This document shows, piece by piece, positions 7,954 through 17,659 of a stretch of DNA of 64,000 nt; position 1 is the first letter of the stretch; every line of letters begins with the position of its first letter. The position numbers and the translations under genes are program-made. The DNA comes from a virus. The stretch covers positions 1 to 64,000 of IMG/VR virus record IMGVR_UViG_3300050343_000214. One strand, written 5' to 3'. The notes below the pieces were generated by a model. That model saw only the letters and a list, made by a program, of their open reading frames with translations, had not been told where the DNA came from and ran no database searches.

Positions 7954-10900
7954 ATGTCAGATAACTTAATCATTATTGCAGATAGAGTCAAAGAGACTAG
8001 CCTAACAGTTGGTACTGGCGATCTTGCTCTAGGTGGAGTCGTTGGTGGCTTTAGTGCATTCAGCGATGTTTACGCTAGCGGAGATGCTCTGTTTTATGCC
8101 GTAACCGATGGAACCAATTATGAGGTTGGCTCTGGTATTTTTCACTATGATCAACCAACTAGTCTGAATTCTCTTCAAAGATTTCCCACTAGAAGTAGTT
8201 TAGCAAATAATGGCTTGGTAGATTTTCCACAAAGTACTAAAGAAGTTTATGTTACATATCCAGCAACCCACTCAGTATACATTGGGTCTGGTGTCGCTGA
8301 TCTTAATTTCCCTCAAGCCAGCGGTCTTGCTTTTTGGTCGTCTAGCAACATACTGAATTATGATAATGATATCGTGTGGGATTCTGACAATCATCGTTTA
8401 GGCATCTTGAGTCCCAATCCGTCTTATGGAATTGAAGTTGGTGGCAATGGATTTGAATCTTCTGTTCAAGCTTCAGGCTTCTACGTAGGTTCATCTGGAG
8501 TTGTTTTTCCTGCACAAAATAATGGTGACGCAACTTATGCTGGTGGAAACCAGCTGTTACACTTTGAGAAAAATCAAACTAATAGTGAAACTGGATCAGA
8601 CTTAGTAATTGAACTAAGTGGCGTTGTTGATCAAGTTATTCTACTCAAGCAACAAAATAAAGGCACTGTTTTTGCTGGACCCGCAAGTGGCTGTCCCGGT
8701 GATTGTGATCCGAACTACCCTGAATTCAGATATTTAACTCTAGAAGACATTCCAGATTTGAGTTCTGTATATTCCAGCTTTAGTGACCTACAAGCAGCTT
8801 CTGGTGCTGTCAATACAGACAGTATCGCGCGTTCCGGTAATCTACAATCTCAAATTGATGACAATCTGACTTCAGTTAATTCTGACGTTAGTACCGTATC
8901 TGGTGCTTTAACTGCCGATGTTAATGCTGTCAAAAATACATTTGACGTTGTAAAAAGTGGTGGTGAGTATGAATTTAGCAACGTTGGAACTTCTACCGAT
9001 TTAAACCCAAATATCTTCTTACAAAAGGGTTTAACCTACTACTTTAATATTGACTCCGCTGGAACTCCTTTCTATGTAAAGACAGCACCAGTTGTTAACA
9101 CAGATGACGTTTTTGATGATGGAGTTACAGGCAATGGTATAACTAGTGGGACTTTAACTTTTGTAGTTCCACAAGACGCCCCAGACATTTTATACTATAC
9201 TGCTTCTAATATTTCTACAGCTTCAGGCATTATATATACTGCTGACATTAATCTTACCTCAGAAAATCTCTACGACAATCTTACTTCTTCTGATTCTCAA
9301 GCCAGTGACAAGATTGCTATTTGGGATTCCAGTGCTAGTGAATACAAAAATATTTCTTTAGAGTCTCTCTTGTTTGCTCCTAGCGGCAATTCATACATTA
9401 AACGAGAAACCATAGCAAGTTCTAGCGCCGTTGGAGATTTGGGAGAAATAACGTTTGATGATACTTACGCATATTTCAAAACGAGTACTGAGTGGAAAAG
9501 GATTAAGATGCTTCCTTTTCAAACTACTACTACCACCACTACAACGAGTACAACCACAACTACAACGTATCCACCATCTTGTACTACTCTGGCTCCAGAC
9601 TGCGGCAATCAAACTTGGAGAACGATAACTGGAGTTGATGTGAATGGATGTCCAGAGTATAGTTCTTGCGCTACAACAACAACTACTACCGCAGCTCCCA
9701 CAACTACGACTACGACTACAACTACTACCTTATCTCCCTCAGACTATTCAAACTTTATATACACTTGGGGTTATAATGGTAATAATCAATTAGGATATAG
9801 AACTAGTGAATTATTCAGTCTATCTCCTACTAAATTGGATATAGGTAATGTTTCTGAGCTATCAGCTGGAGATTTTCATGTTCTTGCAATAGATATATAT
9901 GGTGATCTTTATTCTTGGGGATGGAATATAAATGGTCAAGTTGGTGATGGCACTAAGGTTGACGCTCCAGTTCCCGTTGAGATAGGTTCTGGCAAAGATT
10001 GGAGTTCAGTTGCTGCTGGAGATCATCACAGCGCAGCGATTGATTCAACTGGTGCGCTTTACACTTGGGGTGCTAACAATCTTGGTCAGCTTGGTAACGG
10101 CAATAGAGCCACAGTCTTGACGCCAACTAGAATTGCTGCAAATGTCACTTGGTCTAAAGTGTTCTGCGGCACTGCTCACACTTTAGCTATTAGTTCAATT
10201 GGAGAGCTATACGCTTGGGGATCTAACGAATACGGACAGGTAGGAAATGGAACTTTCACAGACGTTCTGACCCCAACCAAGGTTGGTGTTGAAAACAACT
10301 GGACAACTGTTTCTGCCTACATGCATACTCTAGCTTTAAACTCTGAAGGTCAATGTTTTGCTTGGGGTAGGAATGATGCTGGTCAACTAGGACTTCATCG
10401 CTTAGAAGGCACAAGCCCACTGTTTGAAAACCAAAATTCTCCACAGCAGATTTCTAAGAGAGACACTGGAGGCAACGTTATACTTAACGCTGGAACAGTC
10501 GATAACTGGAAAGCCGTTGCTGCTGGATATCAACACTCTTTAGCTATTAACAATGCTGGAGAACTTTATGTTTGCGGCAACAATGAATTCCGTCAAATAG
10601 GTAGAGCTGGAATCACTCAGACAATAGTGCCGGGAGTCGGAACAAATCCTGCAACTACCACAATAACACAAGAACCAGTTCATACATTCACGCGCCTTGG
10701 ACTAGAAAGAAACTGGAATAAGGTTGCCGCCGGAAACTTCCACAGTATTATAATTAGTGCTGCTGGAGACATGTATGCAATGGGACGAAATAATTATGGA
10801 CAGCTTGGAGATGGAACCACTGATAATAAAGATGTTTTGACTTTGATCTCTACTGATTTTGATTGGGACTTCCCACAAGCTGGTTATGACTTTACTACCG

Positions 10901-11223
10901 CTATAGGAAACTCTAAGATGTCAAATACAACAACTACAGCTCCTCCTTCATCGTTTACAAATTCACTTACAGCAGCTGCAAACGGACAAGCTACTGATAC
11001 GACAAATGGCGTAACCTTCTTAGCCCCTGAAGGTGCTAAGTTAGACTACAATATTCCTTCTACAGTAGAAGATCTTGCTCTAAATACTAACGTCTTCATT
11101 GAAGGCAGCTACGTGTTTACCTTTACAGCCACCGCTGCTTTTGCGGGACAAGTTATTAGGTACACGCCAGTTTCTGGATCTCCTGTAATAGTTACTCTCG
11201 CAAACGGAAGGGTTGATGCATGA
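7954..11223 (+). CDS. Phage fibre carrying a seven-bladed RCC1 propeller
   Basis: This 1,089-residue protein has a typical fibre N-terminus (IIIADRVKETSLTVGTGDLALGG...), a coiled-coil/beta shaft, and a cupredoxin-like domain at about 330-432 whose metal ligands are absent. Then come two poly-threonine linkers around a small four-cysteine module (residues about 524-592), and a full RCC1 beta-propeller (about 600-985). Seven RCC1 blades are visible, e.g. YTWGYNGNNQLG, YSWGWNINGQVG, YTWGANNLGQLG and YAMGRNNYGQLG. After another TTTTAPP linker a C-terminal domain of about 90 residues ends the chain. RCC1 propellers are protein- or chromatin-binding platforms in eukaryotes; on a phage fibre a binding role is inferred. 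The stop overlaps the next start by four bases (ATGA). Confidence 0.8.
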   Translation: MSDNLIIIADRVKETSLTVGTGDLALGGVVGGFSAFSDVYASGDALFYAVTDGTNYEVGSGIFHYDQPTSLNSLQRFPTRSSLANNGLVDFPQSTKEVYVTYPATHSVYIGSGVADLNFPQASGLAFWSSSNILNYDNDIVWDSDNHRLGILSPNPSYGIEVGGNGFESSVQASGFYVGSSGVVFPAQNNGDATYAGGNQLLHFEKNQTNSETGSDLVIELSGVVDQVILLKQQNKGTVFAGPASGCPGDCDPNYPEFRYLTLEDIPDLSSVYSSFSDLQAASGAVNTDSIARSGNLQSQIDDNLTSVNSDVSTVSGALTADVNAVKNTFDVVKSGGEYEFSNVGTSTDLNPNIFLQKGLTYYFNIDSAGTPFYVKTAPVVNTDDVFDDGVTGNGITSGTLTFVVPQDAPDILYYTASNISTASGIIYTADINLTSENLYDNLTSSDSQASDKIAIWDSSASEYKNISLESLLFAPSGNSYIKRETIASSSAVGDLGEITFDDTYAYFKTSTEWKRIKMLPFQTTTTTTTTSTTTTTTYPPSCTTLAPDCGNQTWRTITGVDVNGCPEYSSCATTTTTTAAPTTTTTTTTTTLSPSDYSNFIYTWGYNGNNQLGYRTSELFSLSPTKLDIGNVSELSAGDFHVLAIDIYGDLYSWGWNINGQVGDGTKVDAPVPVEIGSGKDWSSVAAGDHHSAAIDSTGALYTWGANNLGQLGNGNRATVLTPTRIAANVTWSKVFCGTAHTLAISSIGELYAWGSNEYGQVGNGTFTDVLTPTKVGVENNWTTVSAYMHTLALNSEGQCFAWGRNDAGQLGLHRLEGTSPLFENQNSPQQISKRDTGGNVILNAGTVDNWKAVAAGYQHSLAINNAGELYVCGNNEFRQIGRAGITQTIVPGVGTNPATTTITQEPVHTFTRLGLERNWNKVAAGNFHSIIISAAGDMYAMGRNNYGQLGDGTTDNKDVLTLISTDFDWDFPQAGYDFTTAIGNSKMSNTTTTAPPSSFTNSLTAAANGQATDTTNGVTFLAPEGAKLDYNIPSTVEDLALNTNVFIEGSYVFTFTATAAFAGQVIRYTPVSGSPVIVTLANGRVDA
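9523..9567 (+). repeat. Poly-threonine linker 1 (ACN codons)
   Basis: Fifteen codons read Thr except one Ser. All four third bases occur, so the run is kept at protein level rather than as a simple DNA repeat. It separates the fibre shaft from a small cysteine module. Confidence 0.85.
9673..9729 (+). repeat. Poly-threonine/Ala-Pro linker 2
   Basis: Six Thr codons, Ala-Ala-Pro, then ten Thr codons, again with mixed third bases. It joins the small cysteine module (C at both ends of a segment of about 30 residues) to the RCC1 propeller. Confidence 0.85.
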
Positions 11224-13403
11224 GTATTGCTATAACCGCTCGCCTACAGCTGGTTCAACACTTCGATACTACTTCTAGTATCACTATAGCCGATCTTTCT
11301 GCTGGCGTTCTTGACAATATCAAGCTGATTTACAGGTTGAGTGACACTGGTGGCTACCAAGCTTGGACTAAAGATGGTGGTAAGGCTTTTCCTGCATTAG
11401 AGTATGGAAAGGGGTATTTGTTTGTATCTGAAGATGATGCAACCTTTCCTTACACCGTAAATTCTGATACTGAAAATTTTCCAGCAGAAATTTCAATTTC
11501 AACATCTCCAGCAATTGTTCGATATGTTGGTGATAGCTTGGACTTAAGTGATACAGCAAATATTGCTAACTTTAGCCAGATCTACAAAATATCTAATGGT
11601 CAGTATTCCGCATGGAGTAAAGTTGGAGGTAAAGCCTTTACTACTTTAGACGACGGCGAAACCTATCTTGTAATTAGCGAAGACAGCGCTACTTTTCCAT
11701 ATACATTCTCCACGATTACCGCAGCAAATAATCTACATTTCCTACAAAACAGACATGTTAGAAAAGTAAATTCTAAAACTGGGACTTTAAAAGACTCTGT
11801 TTTTATTTCCACTAATACTTACTCAGCTATTCATGTGGATTCAGTTACTGGTATAATTTATGTGGGTGACAGTGGAGATTTAGTAGTTATTAAACGCGAT
11901 TCTTCTAAGGTTACTAGGAGAGTAAATTTAGCTCAATACGGTCTTTACAACCCAACTACAATCTTCACACAGGCTGGCAAGATATATGTTGGATCTATTC
12001 AGTCTAGTATTATTTGCGAATTAGATGAGACCACATACGACGTAGTGGCTTACGATGTTAACGACAGAGTGGGCGAACAGTTAGATTCCATAAGTGGCGT
12101 ATCTAGTTTTGTTCTCGCTGGAGACCAAATATATGTTTGTCCAGCTAGCAAGACTTACTCTGTGTTACTGGAGAACATTAAGACAATAGTTCCTGATGAC
12201 ACTCTTCCAAATTTCACTTCTGAAAATTCTACTGATGAAAATTTATATTTGTCTTTTTCTGATAATCTGAAATACACAGCAATTGTAGAGCCTTCTCCAC
12301 CACAAGATCCTCCGTCTGTGATACTTTCAGTATATGAAATCTCCTCTGGATCTCTAGTGAGGGTTGGAGACCCCAAGGTTATGAATAATAGAATGGGCAT
12401 AGAATTTGGTTCGATTGTAAAAATTTCTAATGATGGAACTACTGTATTAGTTGCGGCCCCTAAGCTTAATACTTCCAGCGTTAGCAATGGAGCTATCTTT
12501 GTTTATAATTATGTCGGAGGTGTTTGGTCTGAAACTGAAAACTTGCCCAGCGTTATAAATTACGAATTATTTCCTCGAAATATATCGCTATCTACTGATG
12601 GCTCATGGGTAGCGGCATCATCTTCTTTGCATAGTGTTAACAACTCAGTTGAAGAAAATCACGGAATAGTAAGAATTTATAAAAACACTTCCACAACTAG
12701 CGCTAGAACATACTCCTTGTCTAACACCATAGTGGGTTTAGATACAGATAGCAAACTAGGTGAAGAGATTTCTTTAAGCGGGTCTGGATCTGTATTGGCT
12801 GTTTCTAACGAATCCCGATCTTCAATAAATATTTATAAACTCAATAATAGCAATCCCTCGTCCCCTGTTTGGACTCTTCATTATACTATATCTCCACCAA
12901 GTGGTTATTCAGTCAATAATTTTGATTTAAATTATAATGGAAACTCTATAGCTGCTAGCTACTCTGGAGATTACGGTCCAATATACGTGTATGAAGACGA
13001 TGGCAGTTCTTGGGTTATAAATAAATCTGTTATATCTTCATCTTCTGCGCAATATAGAGCAGGAGGGCCAATATCTATAAAAGACGATGGTAATAAAGTA
13101 TGTACTATCTCACAAGTTAACGGTAAAAAGTATACAACTACCTATACTTATGATTCTTTAAATAACACTTGGGAACCCGTCTATAGCGATGAGTATCCAT
13201 CAAACCATGTTTTTCACACCATCTTTACAAATCCAGAAATAGATTCTTTTGCCCACGCCTACAAGGGTAGGATTACTTTTGTTTCATCGCCAAACTCCTC
13301 TCTTTTTAGTTCAATTTCTGTGGCAGGATTTCTGGTAAATAATTTTGGTACACAACGCATTATTGAACCTAAAACGTATGTAGAATGGAAAAAGGAACAG
13401 TAG
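11220..13403 (+). CDS. Fibre-block protein: two N-terminal wedge modules plus a beta-propeller
   Basis: This 727-residue protein starts inside the stop of the RCC1 fibre gene (ATGA). Residues about 5-80 and 90-165 are two copies of a module with the pattern 'K/QIY..s..G.Y.AW.k.GGKAF..L..G..YL..SED.ATFPYT'. The same module opens three other genes in the block. From about 190 to 690 repeated beta motifs (e.g. FGSIVKISNDGTTVLVAAP, LGEEISLSGSGSVLAVS) indicate a propeller of FG-GAP/Kelch-like type. There is no signal peptide. It is likely a co-assembled or accessory fibre protein. The next gene starts two bases after its stop, suggesting coupled translation. Confidence 0.65.
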   Translation: MSIAITARLQLVQHFDTTSSITIADLSAGVLDNIKLIYRLSDTGGYQAWTKDGGKAFPALEYGKGYLFVSEDDATFPYTVNSDTENFPAEISISTSPAIVRYVGDSLDLSDTANIANFSQIYKISNGQYSAWSKVGGKAFTTLDDGETYLVISEDSATFPYTFSTITAANNLHFLQNRHVRKVNSKTGTLKDSVFISTNTYSAIHVDSVTGIIYVGDSGDLVVIKRDSSKVTRRVNLAQYGLYNPTTIFTQAGKIYVGSIQSSIICELDETTYDVVAYDVNDRVGEQLDSISGVSSFVLAGDQIYVCPASKTYSVLLENIKTIVPDDTLPNFTSENSTDENLYLSFSDNLKYTAIVEPSPPQDPPSVILSVYEISSGSLVRVGDPKVMNNRMGIEFGSIVKISNDGTTVLVAAPKLNTSSVSNGAIFVYNYVGGVWSETENLPSVINYELFPRNISLSTDGSWVAASSSLHSVNNSVEENHGIVRIYKNTSTTSARTYSLSNTIVGLDTDSKLGEEISLSGSGSVLAVSNESRSSINIYKLNNSNPSSPVWTLHYTISPPSGYSVNNFDLNYNGNSIAASYSGDYGPIYVYEDDGSSWVINKSVISSSSAQYRAGGPISIKDDGNKVCTISQVNGKKYTTTYTYDSLNNTWEPVYSDEYPSNHVFHTIFTNPEIDSFAHAYKGRITFVSSPNSSLFSSISVAGFLVNNFGTQRIIEPKTYVEWKKEQ

Positions 13404-13404
13404 C

Positions 13405-15216
13405 ATGAGTTACAAGCAGACTATTAGAATACCACTCGAAAATAGGCCAATAGATTCATTTTACGATGAAGACTCTAATCTTGTATATACATTATCTTCT
13501 GACGGGCTAGTTAGTATTATTAATGTTTCTGAACACAAGGTTGTCAAGACAATAATCACTAGAGAAAATCCAGTTACTATGAACTATGATAAAATTAATA
13601 ATAATATATTAGTAGCTCATGCTTCTACATCGTCTACTGGTCTAGGGTTTTTAAGCGTTTTTAATGCTGATACGCAAAAAAGAAGGAGAGACATCTCTTT
13701 AGGATTAAACTGCGTTCCTTCTCAAATTTTAATTGATTATGATTCTCAACTATTACACATTATCTCCACTAATATTACTAATACGGCTAATCAAGATTTT
13801 CAATTCGTTAGGTCTTTTGACCTTTCTGATAATTATGCAGAAGTTCGTACAATTATAATGAAAGACTTTGGTGGTAGTAGGTACTCTAAATATGCTGACA
13901 TACTAAGATCATCCACAGTGGTAACAACGACAACCACCATGCACCCTTTAGCTTCTCAAGATTTGTATGTGGTGCATTCACAAAACTCTAGTATAGATAA
14001 GATGGATACTATCAACGGCACGTTTAGTCAAATTAAATCTTTAGAATCAGGCGCATTTCCACAAAAGATAGCTTTAAACACTTCTTCTAATTTAGCGTTC
14101 ATTACCAATTACAATAAGCCCTATATATCGGTATTAGATATTGCCAATCCTAGCAATTCTATAGCAAATGTACCAGCTGAAAAAGGCGTTTGTGGCATTA
14201 AGGTTGACTCGTCTAATAATCTTTTATACTATATAAACAACCTTTCTGATGAATTCGTTTGTTATAATTATGCTAACTCAACATTTGTTTCTACTGTAAG
14301 GCTAAAACATTTGCCCACAGATTTAGCCATAGATTTTGTGACGAACAAAGCCTATGTATTAAACAATATACAGCGTAATATGTATGAGATCAATCTTTCA
14401 GACTTCACATACGAAACTTATAATTTTAATTTTGCTCCATTTGCTATGTTTTTAGACTCTAAATCGCAAAATATTTACATATCCGACTTTGATAATGGCG
14501 GTGTATATACTTTTGACAGATTCTCTAAGCAGTATAAAATAATAGATTTTCCTTTTGGCAAGATATTAAATTTATCATATGATTCTAACGCCAATATGTT
14601 ATATTGTATATCAGAATTTGGAAACATCTTTGGCTATCACACGGGGACTAACAAGATAATTGTAAAGTTTATTAATACTGATAATATAATTGATGGGGCC
14701 AACACGGCTAGTGGCCCAACATCTTTAGTTGTAGACAGCGTGGCTAAGTTACTTTATGCGTCAAATTCTTTGGGTAATACGATATCAATATACAATTTGA
14801 AGGACCACACATTTATGAAAAATATTTCTTCAAGCCAGTTTCCAGATGGTTTGCTTTTACATAATAGTCCTACAACGACTACCACGATAGCTCCCACTAC
14901 GGCTACATTAACCATTGGAAGTTCTTCTAATTTTATAGCTGATAACTATGTGGTATTTTATGGTAACGCTGGAGATGAAATAGAATATGAAGAGATTGCC
15001 ACCGTCTCTGATACTAATAGTATGTCTGAAATTATTATCTCAAGGGGAGGCTCTGCATTAAGTAGAGTTACTTTACCAACAGAATATGTAACTGGCGATA
15101 AGCCCTTTAATATTACAATTGCGTCTGGAGCAGACGCTGGAACTTATAACAATCTTAAATTTGGTGATGGGTCGCTGTCCTCTGGGGGCAATTACAGGAG
15201 TATAACTTTATCATGA
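13405..15216 (+). CDS. YVTN/YncE-like beta-propeller fibre protein
   Basis: The 603-residue protein is built of repeats resembling the YVTN family (DGLVSIINVSEHKVVKTI, YISVLDIANPSNSIANV, NLLYYINNLSDEFVCYN, NTISIYNLKDHTF), each with an 'N..v.v.d....i..i' core, fitting a seven-bladed propeller over about 1-480. A short TTTTTMHP linker lies near residue 175 and a TTTTTIAPTTA linker near 490. A C-terminal beta domain of about 100 residues follows. YVTN propellers occur in archaeal surface layers and bacterial surface proteins. Here a surface- or glycan-binding role is inferred. It overlaps the next gene by four bases (ATGA). Confidence 0.65.
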   Translation: MSYKQTIRIPLENRPIDSFYDEDSNLVYTLSSDGLVSIINVSEHKVVKTIITRENPVTMNYDKINNNILVAHASTSSTGLGFLSVFNADTQKRRRDISLGLNCVPSQILIDYDSQLLHIISTNITNTANQDFQFVRSFDLSDNYAEVRTIIMKDFGGSRYSKYADILRSSTVVTTTTTMHPLASQDLYVVHSQNSSIDKMDTINGTFSQIKSLESGAFPQKIALNTSSNLAFITNYNKPYISVLDIANPSNSIANVPAEKGVCGIKVDSSNNLLYYINNLSDEFVCYNYANSTFVSTVRLKHLPTDLAIDFVTNKAYVLNNIQRNMYEINLSDFTYETYNFNFAPFAMFLDSKSQNIYISDFDNGGVYTFDRFSKQYKIIDFPFGKILNLSYDSNANMLYCISEFGNIFGYHTGTNKIIVKFINTDNIIDGANTASGPTSLVVDSVAKLLYASNSLGNTISIYNLKDHTFMKNISSSQFPDGLLLHNSPTTTTTIAPTTATLTIGSSSNFIADNYVVFYGNAGDEIEYEEIATVSDTNSMSEIIISRGGSALSRVTLPTEYVTGDKPFNITIASGADAGTYNNLKFGDGSLSSGGNYRSITLS

Positions 15217-17639
15217 TTACCCAATATACACAAATATCATTTTACATAGGTCAAAGCACCACACCAATATCTGGACTTAGCAACGTGTCTAATGTTGACA
15301 AGATTTATGACATTGATTCCAACGGGAATTATATAGGCTATTTAGATGACTTTTCAAGCCTGTCTTTCCTTCAGGGGCTAACTGATCTGCAACCTAATAC
15401 TGGATACATCATACACTCAAAGTCTTCAGCCACTCTTCCTTATCAGTTATTTCCAGACGAGACAGAAATTACTACAGACACAGAACTCGCAACTGTTTCT
15501 GGAGTTCTACAGGGCGGCATTGATAATGTAAATTTATTTTCTAACGCTGTTTTTCAAACGTTAATGTCTGCTTCTGGCATTTTAGACGGAGAGATTACGG
15601 TAGTTTCTGGAGACATGAGTTTTGTTTCCGGGGAGTTGATTACTGCGTCTGGCGCTCTTCGAGATTCTATAGACACTCTTGACACTTCAGTAACTGATCT
15701 GGATACTAAATACTTAAATGCGTCTGGTTATCTACAATCTCAGGTAACAAGTAATTCTGGAAACATTGATATCGTATCTGGAATTATGAATACTGATATA
15801 GCTGCGCTCAATGTTGATGTAACAAATTTAGAGAACGATCTTGACTCAGTTTCTGGAGAAATGATTAACAGGGTAGCGGCTTCTGGTCAAGCGGCTCTGG
15901 ATCATTCCGCAACTGTTTCTGGATTATTAGTTGCTTCCTCTGGCAACTTAAGCAATAGAATTTCTGACAATACATCTAATATTGCTTTTGTGTCTGGAGA
16001 AATTATTACTGCTTCTGGCGCTCTCAAAGATCAAATAGATAATATAACTGTAGATTTAGCACCAACAGAAGGCCGCATAGACTTTGTTTCTGGTGAGTTG
16101 ATTACAGCATCTGGAGCCTTGAGAGCAGATATCACCACTGCTGAGTCTGACATAGATTTTGTTTCAGGTGAACTTATCACAGCTTCTGGAGCCTTGAGGG
16201 CAGATGTAGATTTAAAAGCTACGGAGTTAAATTCCGTTGCTAGGTCTGGCAATCTGCAATCTCAGATTACCACTGCTTCTGGTGCTTTACAGGCTGACAT
16301 CGCTACTGCTTCTGGCGCACTGAATGCAGATATGATTGCGAGTGGGACTAGCCTACAATCTCAAATCACCGTTATTGAAAATGACACAGCGATTTTGTCA
16401 ATTTTGCAGGACATAGATGATATTATTGGCGGCACTAATGCTACTGATCTAAATGCTTTTCTGACATCTGTTAACAGCGCTAGCGCATTTGTTTCTGGAG
16501 AAATCATCACGGCCTCTGGAGCTTTGCGAACTGACGTAGACTTGAAAGCTACCGAGGTAGACTCTGTTGCTAGGTCGGGGAACCTACAAGGTCAAATCAC
16601 CACTGCTTCTGGTGCTTTGCAAGCAGACATTGATGCCCTATCCAGCTTAGACCTCGAAGAACTAGGAAACTTGGCTGGTATATTGGGAAGCAGTGCTGAC
16701 TTGGCAGCTTTAATATCTGGTATGGAATCAGACATAGCGACTAACGTATCAGATATAGATTTTGTTTCTGGCGAACTGATTACCGCTTCCGGTGCATTGA
16801 GGTCAGACATTAACGATGTTGATACAGATTTAACATCGCTTTCTGGTCAAATGCTTTCCCTAACTGACGCAGCGGCGCAAAGCTTAAATTTTAATGTTAC
16901 AGTATTTGATGATAACGGTGTTAATAAATATAGGTTTAATGGATGTGGCACAACAGATAGTAATAACCCTGATCTATATCTACATAAAGGTCTCACTTAC
17001 TACCTTAACATAGATGCAGCTACCCATCCGTTTTGGATCAAAACAGAATCTGGTGCAAGTACAAATAACGCTCAAGCAGGGGTTATTAATAATGGCACAG
17101 GAAACGGCACTATAATATTTACTGTACCGCAGGATGCGCCGAGTGTTTTATATTACAATTGTCAGTATCATGAACTTATGGCTGGAAAGATTTACACAGC
17201 TGTCGATAGTGTTCCATCTGTTAACGGCGGGTTAGCAGACACATACTCACCTTTTGGGACTACAACCGTGCCTCCTATTGCTACTACTACTGCTGCTCCA
17301 ACCTTTGATAACGAAGTTACTACAGCTGGTGCTGGGGTTGTGATGGATAATATTTTTGCTACACAGCCAATATCATTTAACACTATTGGTGCAGGATACA
17401 TATTAAGATGGAATTCTCACAATTTATCAAGTATACCAGAAATCTGGGCTACATCTGCTAGAAGGCAAAACATTTACAAAAACGGTACAATTATTGCCTC
17501 TATAGACTTTTATGAACTGGCCTTTTTAAACCAATCTGATAATCCATCATATGAATTTGAACTGCCCGATGGAACCGTTTATTCTGTTAATTGGGGCGCT
17601 GGAACTCAAAATGGTAATGATTACGACGTTAATCTTTAA
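15213..17639 (+). CDS. Coiled-coil fibre with FVSGE repeats and an intact-ligand cupredoxin-like domain
   Basis: This 808-residue protein begins with one copy of the shared wedge module (about 3-75). Residues 95-550 form a long shaft with six copies of FVSGE(L/I)ITASGAL and related SGALRADI or SGNLQSQI units, a pattern of trimeric fibre coiled coils. Residues about 559-665 match the cupredoxin-like domain of the RCC1 fibre, but here His605, Cys650, His653 and Met656 are present, in the order expected for a type-1 copper site. A short TTTVPPIATTTAAPT linker leads to a C-terminal beta domain of about 110 residues. Probably a trimeric side fibre. Whether it binds copper is untested. Confidence 0.68.
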   Translation: MITQYTQISFYIGQSTTPISGLSNVSNVDKIYDIDSNGNYIGYLDDFSSLSFLQGLTDLQPNTGYIIHSKSSATLPYQLFPDETEITTDTELATVSGVLQGGIDNVNLFSNAVFQTLMSASGILDGEITVVSGDMSFVSGELITASGALRDSIDTLDTSVTDLDTKYLNASGYLQSQVTSNSGNIDIVSGIMNTDIAALNVDVTNLENDLDSVSGEMINRVAASGQAALDHSATVSGLLVASSGNLSNRISDNTSNIAFVSGEIITASGALKDQIDNITVDLAPTEGRIDFVSGELITASGALRADITTAESDIDFVSGELITASGALRADVDLKATELNSVARSGNLQSQITTASGALQADIATASGALNADMIASGTSLQSQITVIENDTAILSILQDIDDIIGGTNATDLNAFLTSVNSASAFVSGEIITASGALRTDVDLKATEVDSVARSGNLQGQITTASGALQADIDALSSLDLEELGNLAGILGSSADLAALISGMESDIATNVSDIDFVSGELITASGALRSDINDVDTDLTSLSGQMLSLTDAAAQSLNFNVTVFDDNGVNKYRFNGCGTTDSNNPDLYLHKGLTYYLNIDAATHPFWIKTESGASTNNAQAGVINNGTGNGTIIFTVPQDAPSVLYYNCQYHELMAGKIYTAVDSVPSVNGGLADTYSPFGTTTVPPIATTTAAPTFDNEVTTAGAGVVMDNIFATQPISFNTIGAGYILRWNSHNLSSIPEIWATSARRQNIYKNGTIIASIDFYELAFLNQSDNPSYEFELPDGTVYSVNWGAGTQNGNDYDVNL
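15621..16799 (+). repeat. Six FVSGE(L/I)ITASGAL protein repeats
   Basis: Copies begin at 15621, 15987, 16083, 16158, 16488 and 16761. The protein sequence is nearly fixed while synonymous bases differ (for example GGGGAGTTGATT versus GGTGAACTTATC). This shows selection on the protein rather than recent DNA duplication. Spacing varies from 25 to 122 residues. Confidence 0.8.
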
Positions 17640-17659
17640 AATAACAAAGGAACCATGCT

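Noticed and set aside
9523-9729. ACN runs as a DNA microsatellite
   Set aside because: Third bases vary freely, so the repeat is at protein level.
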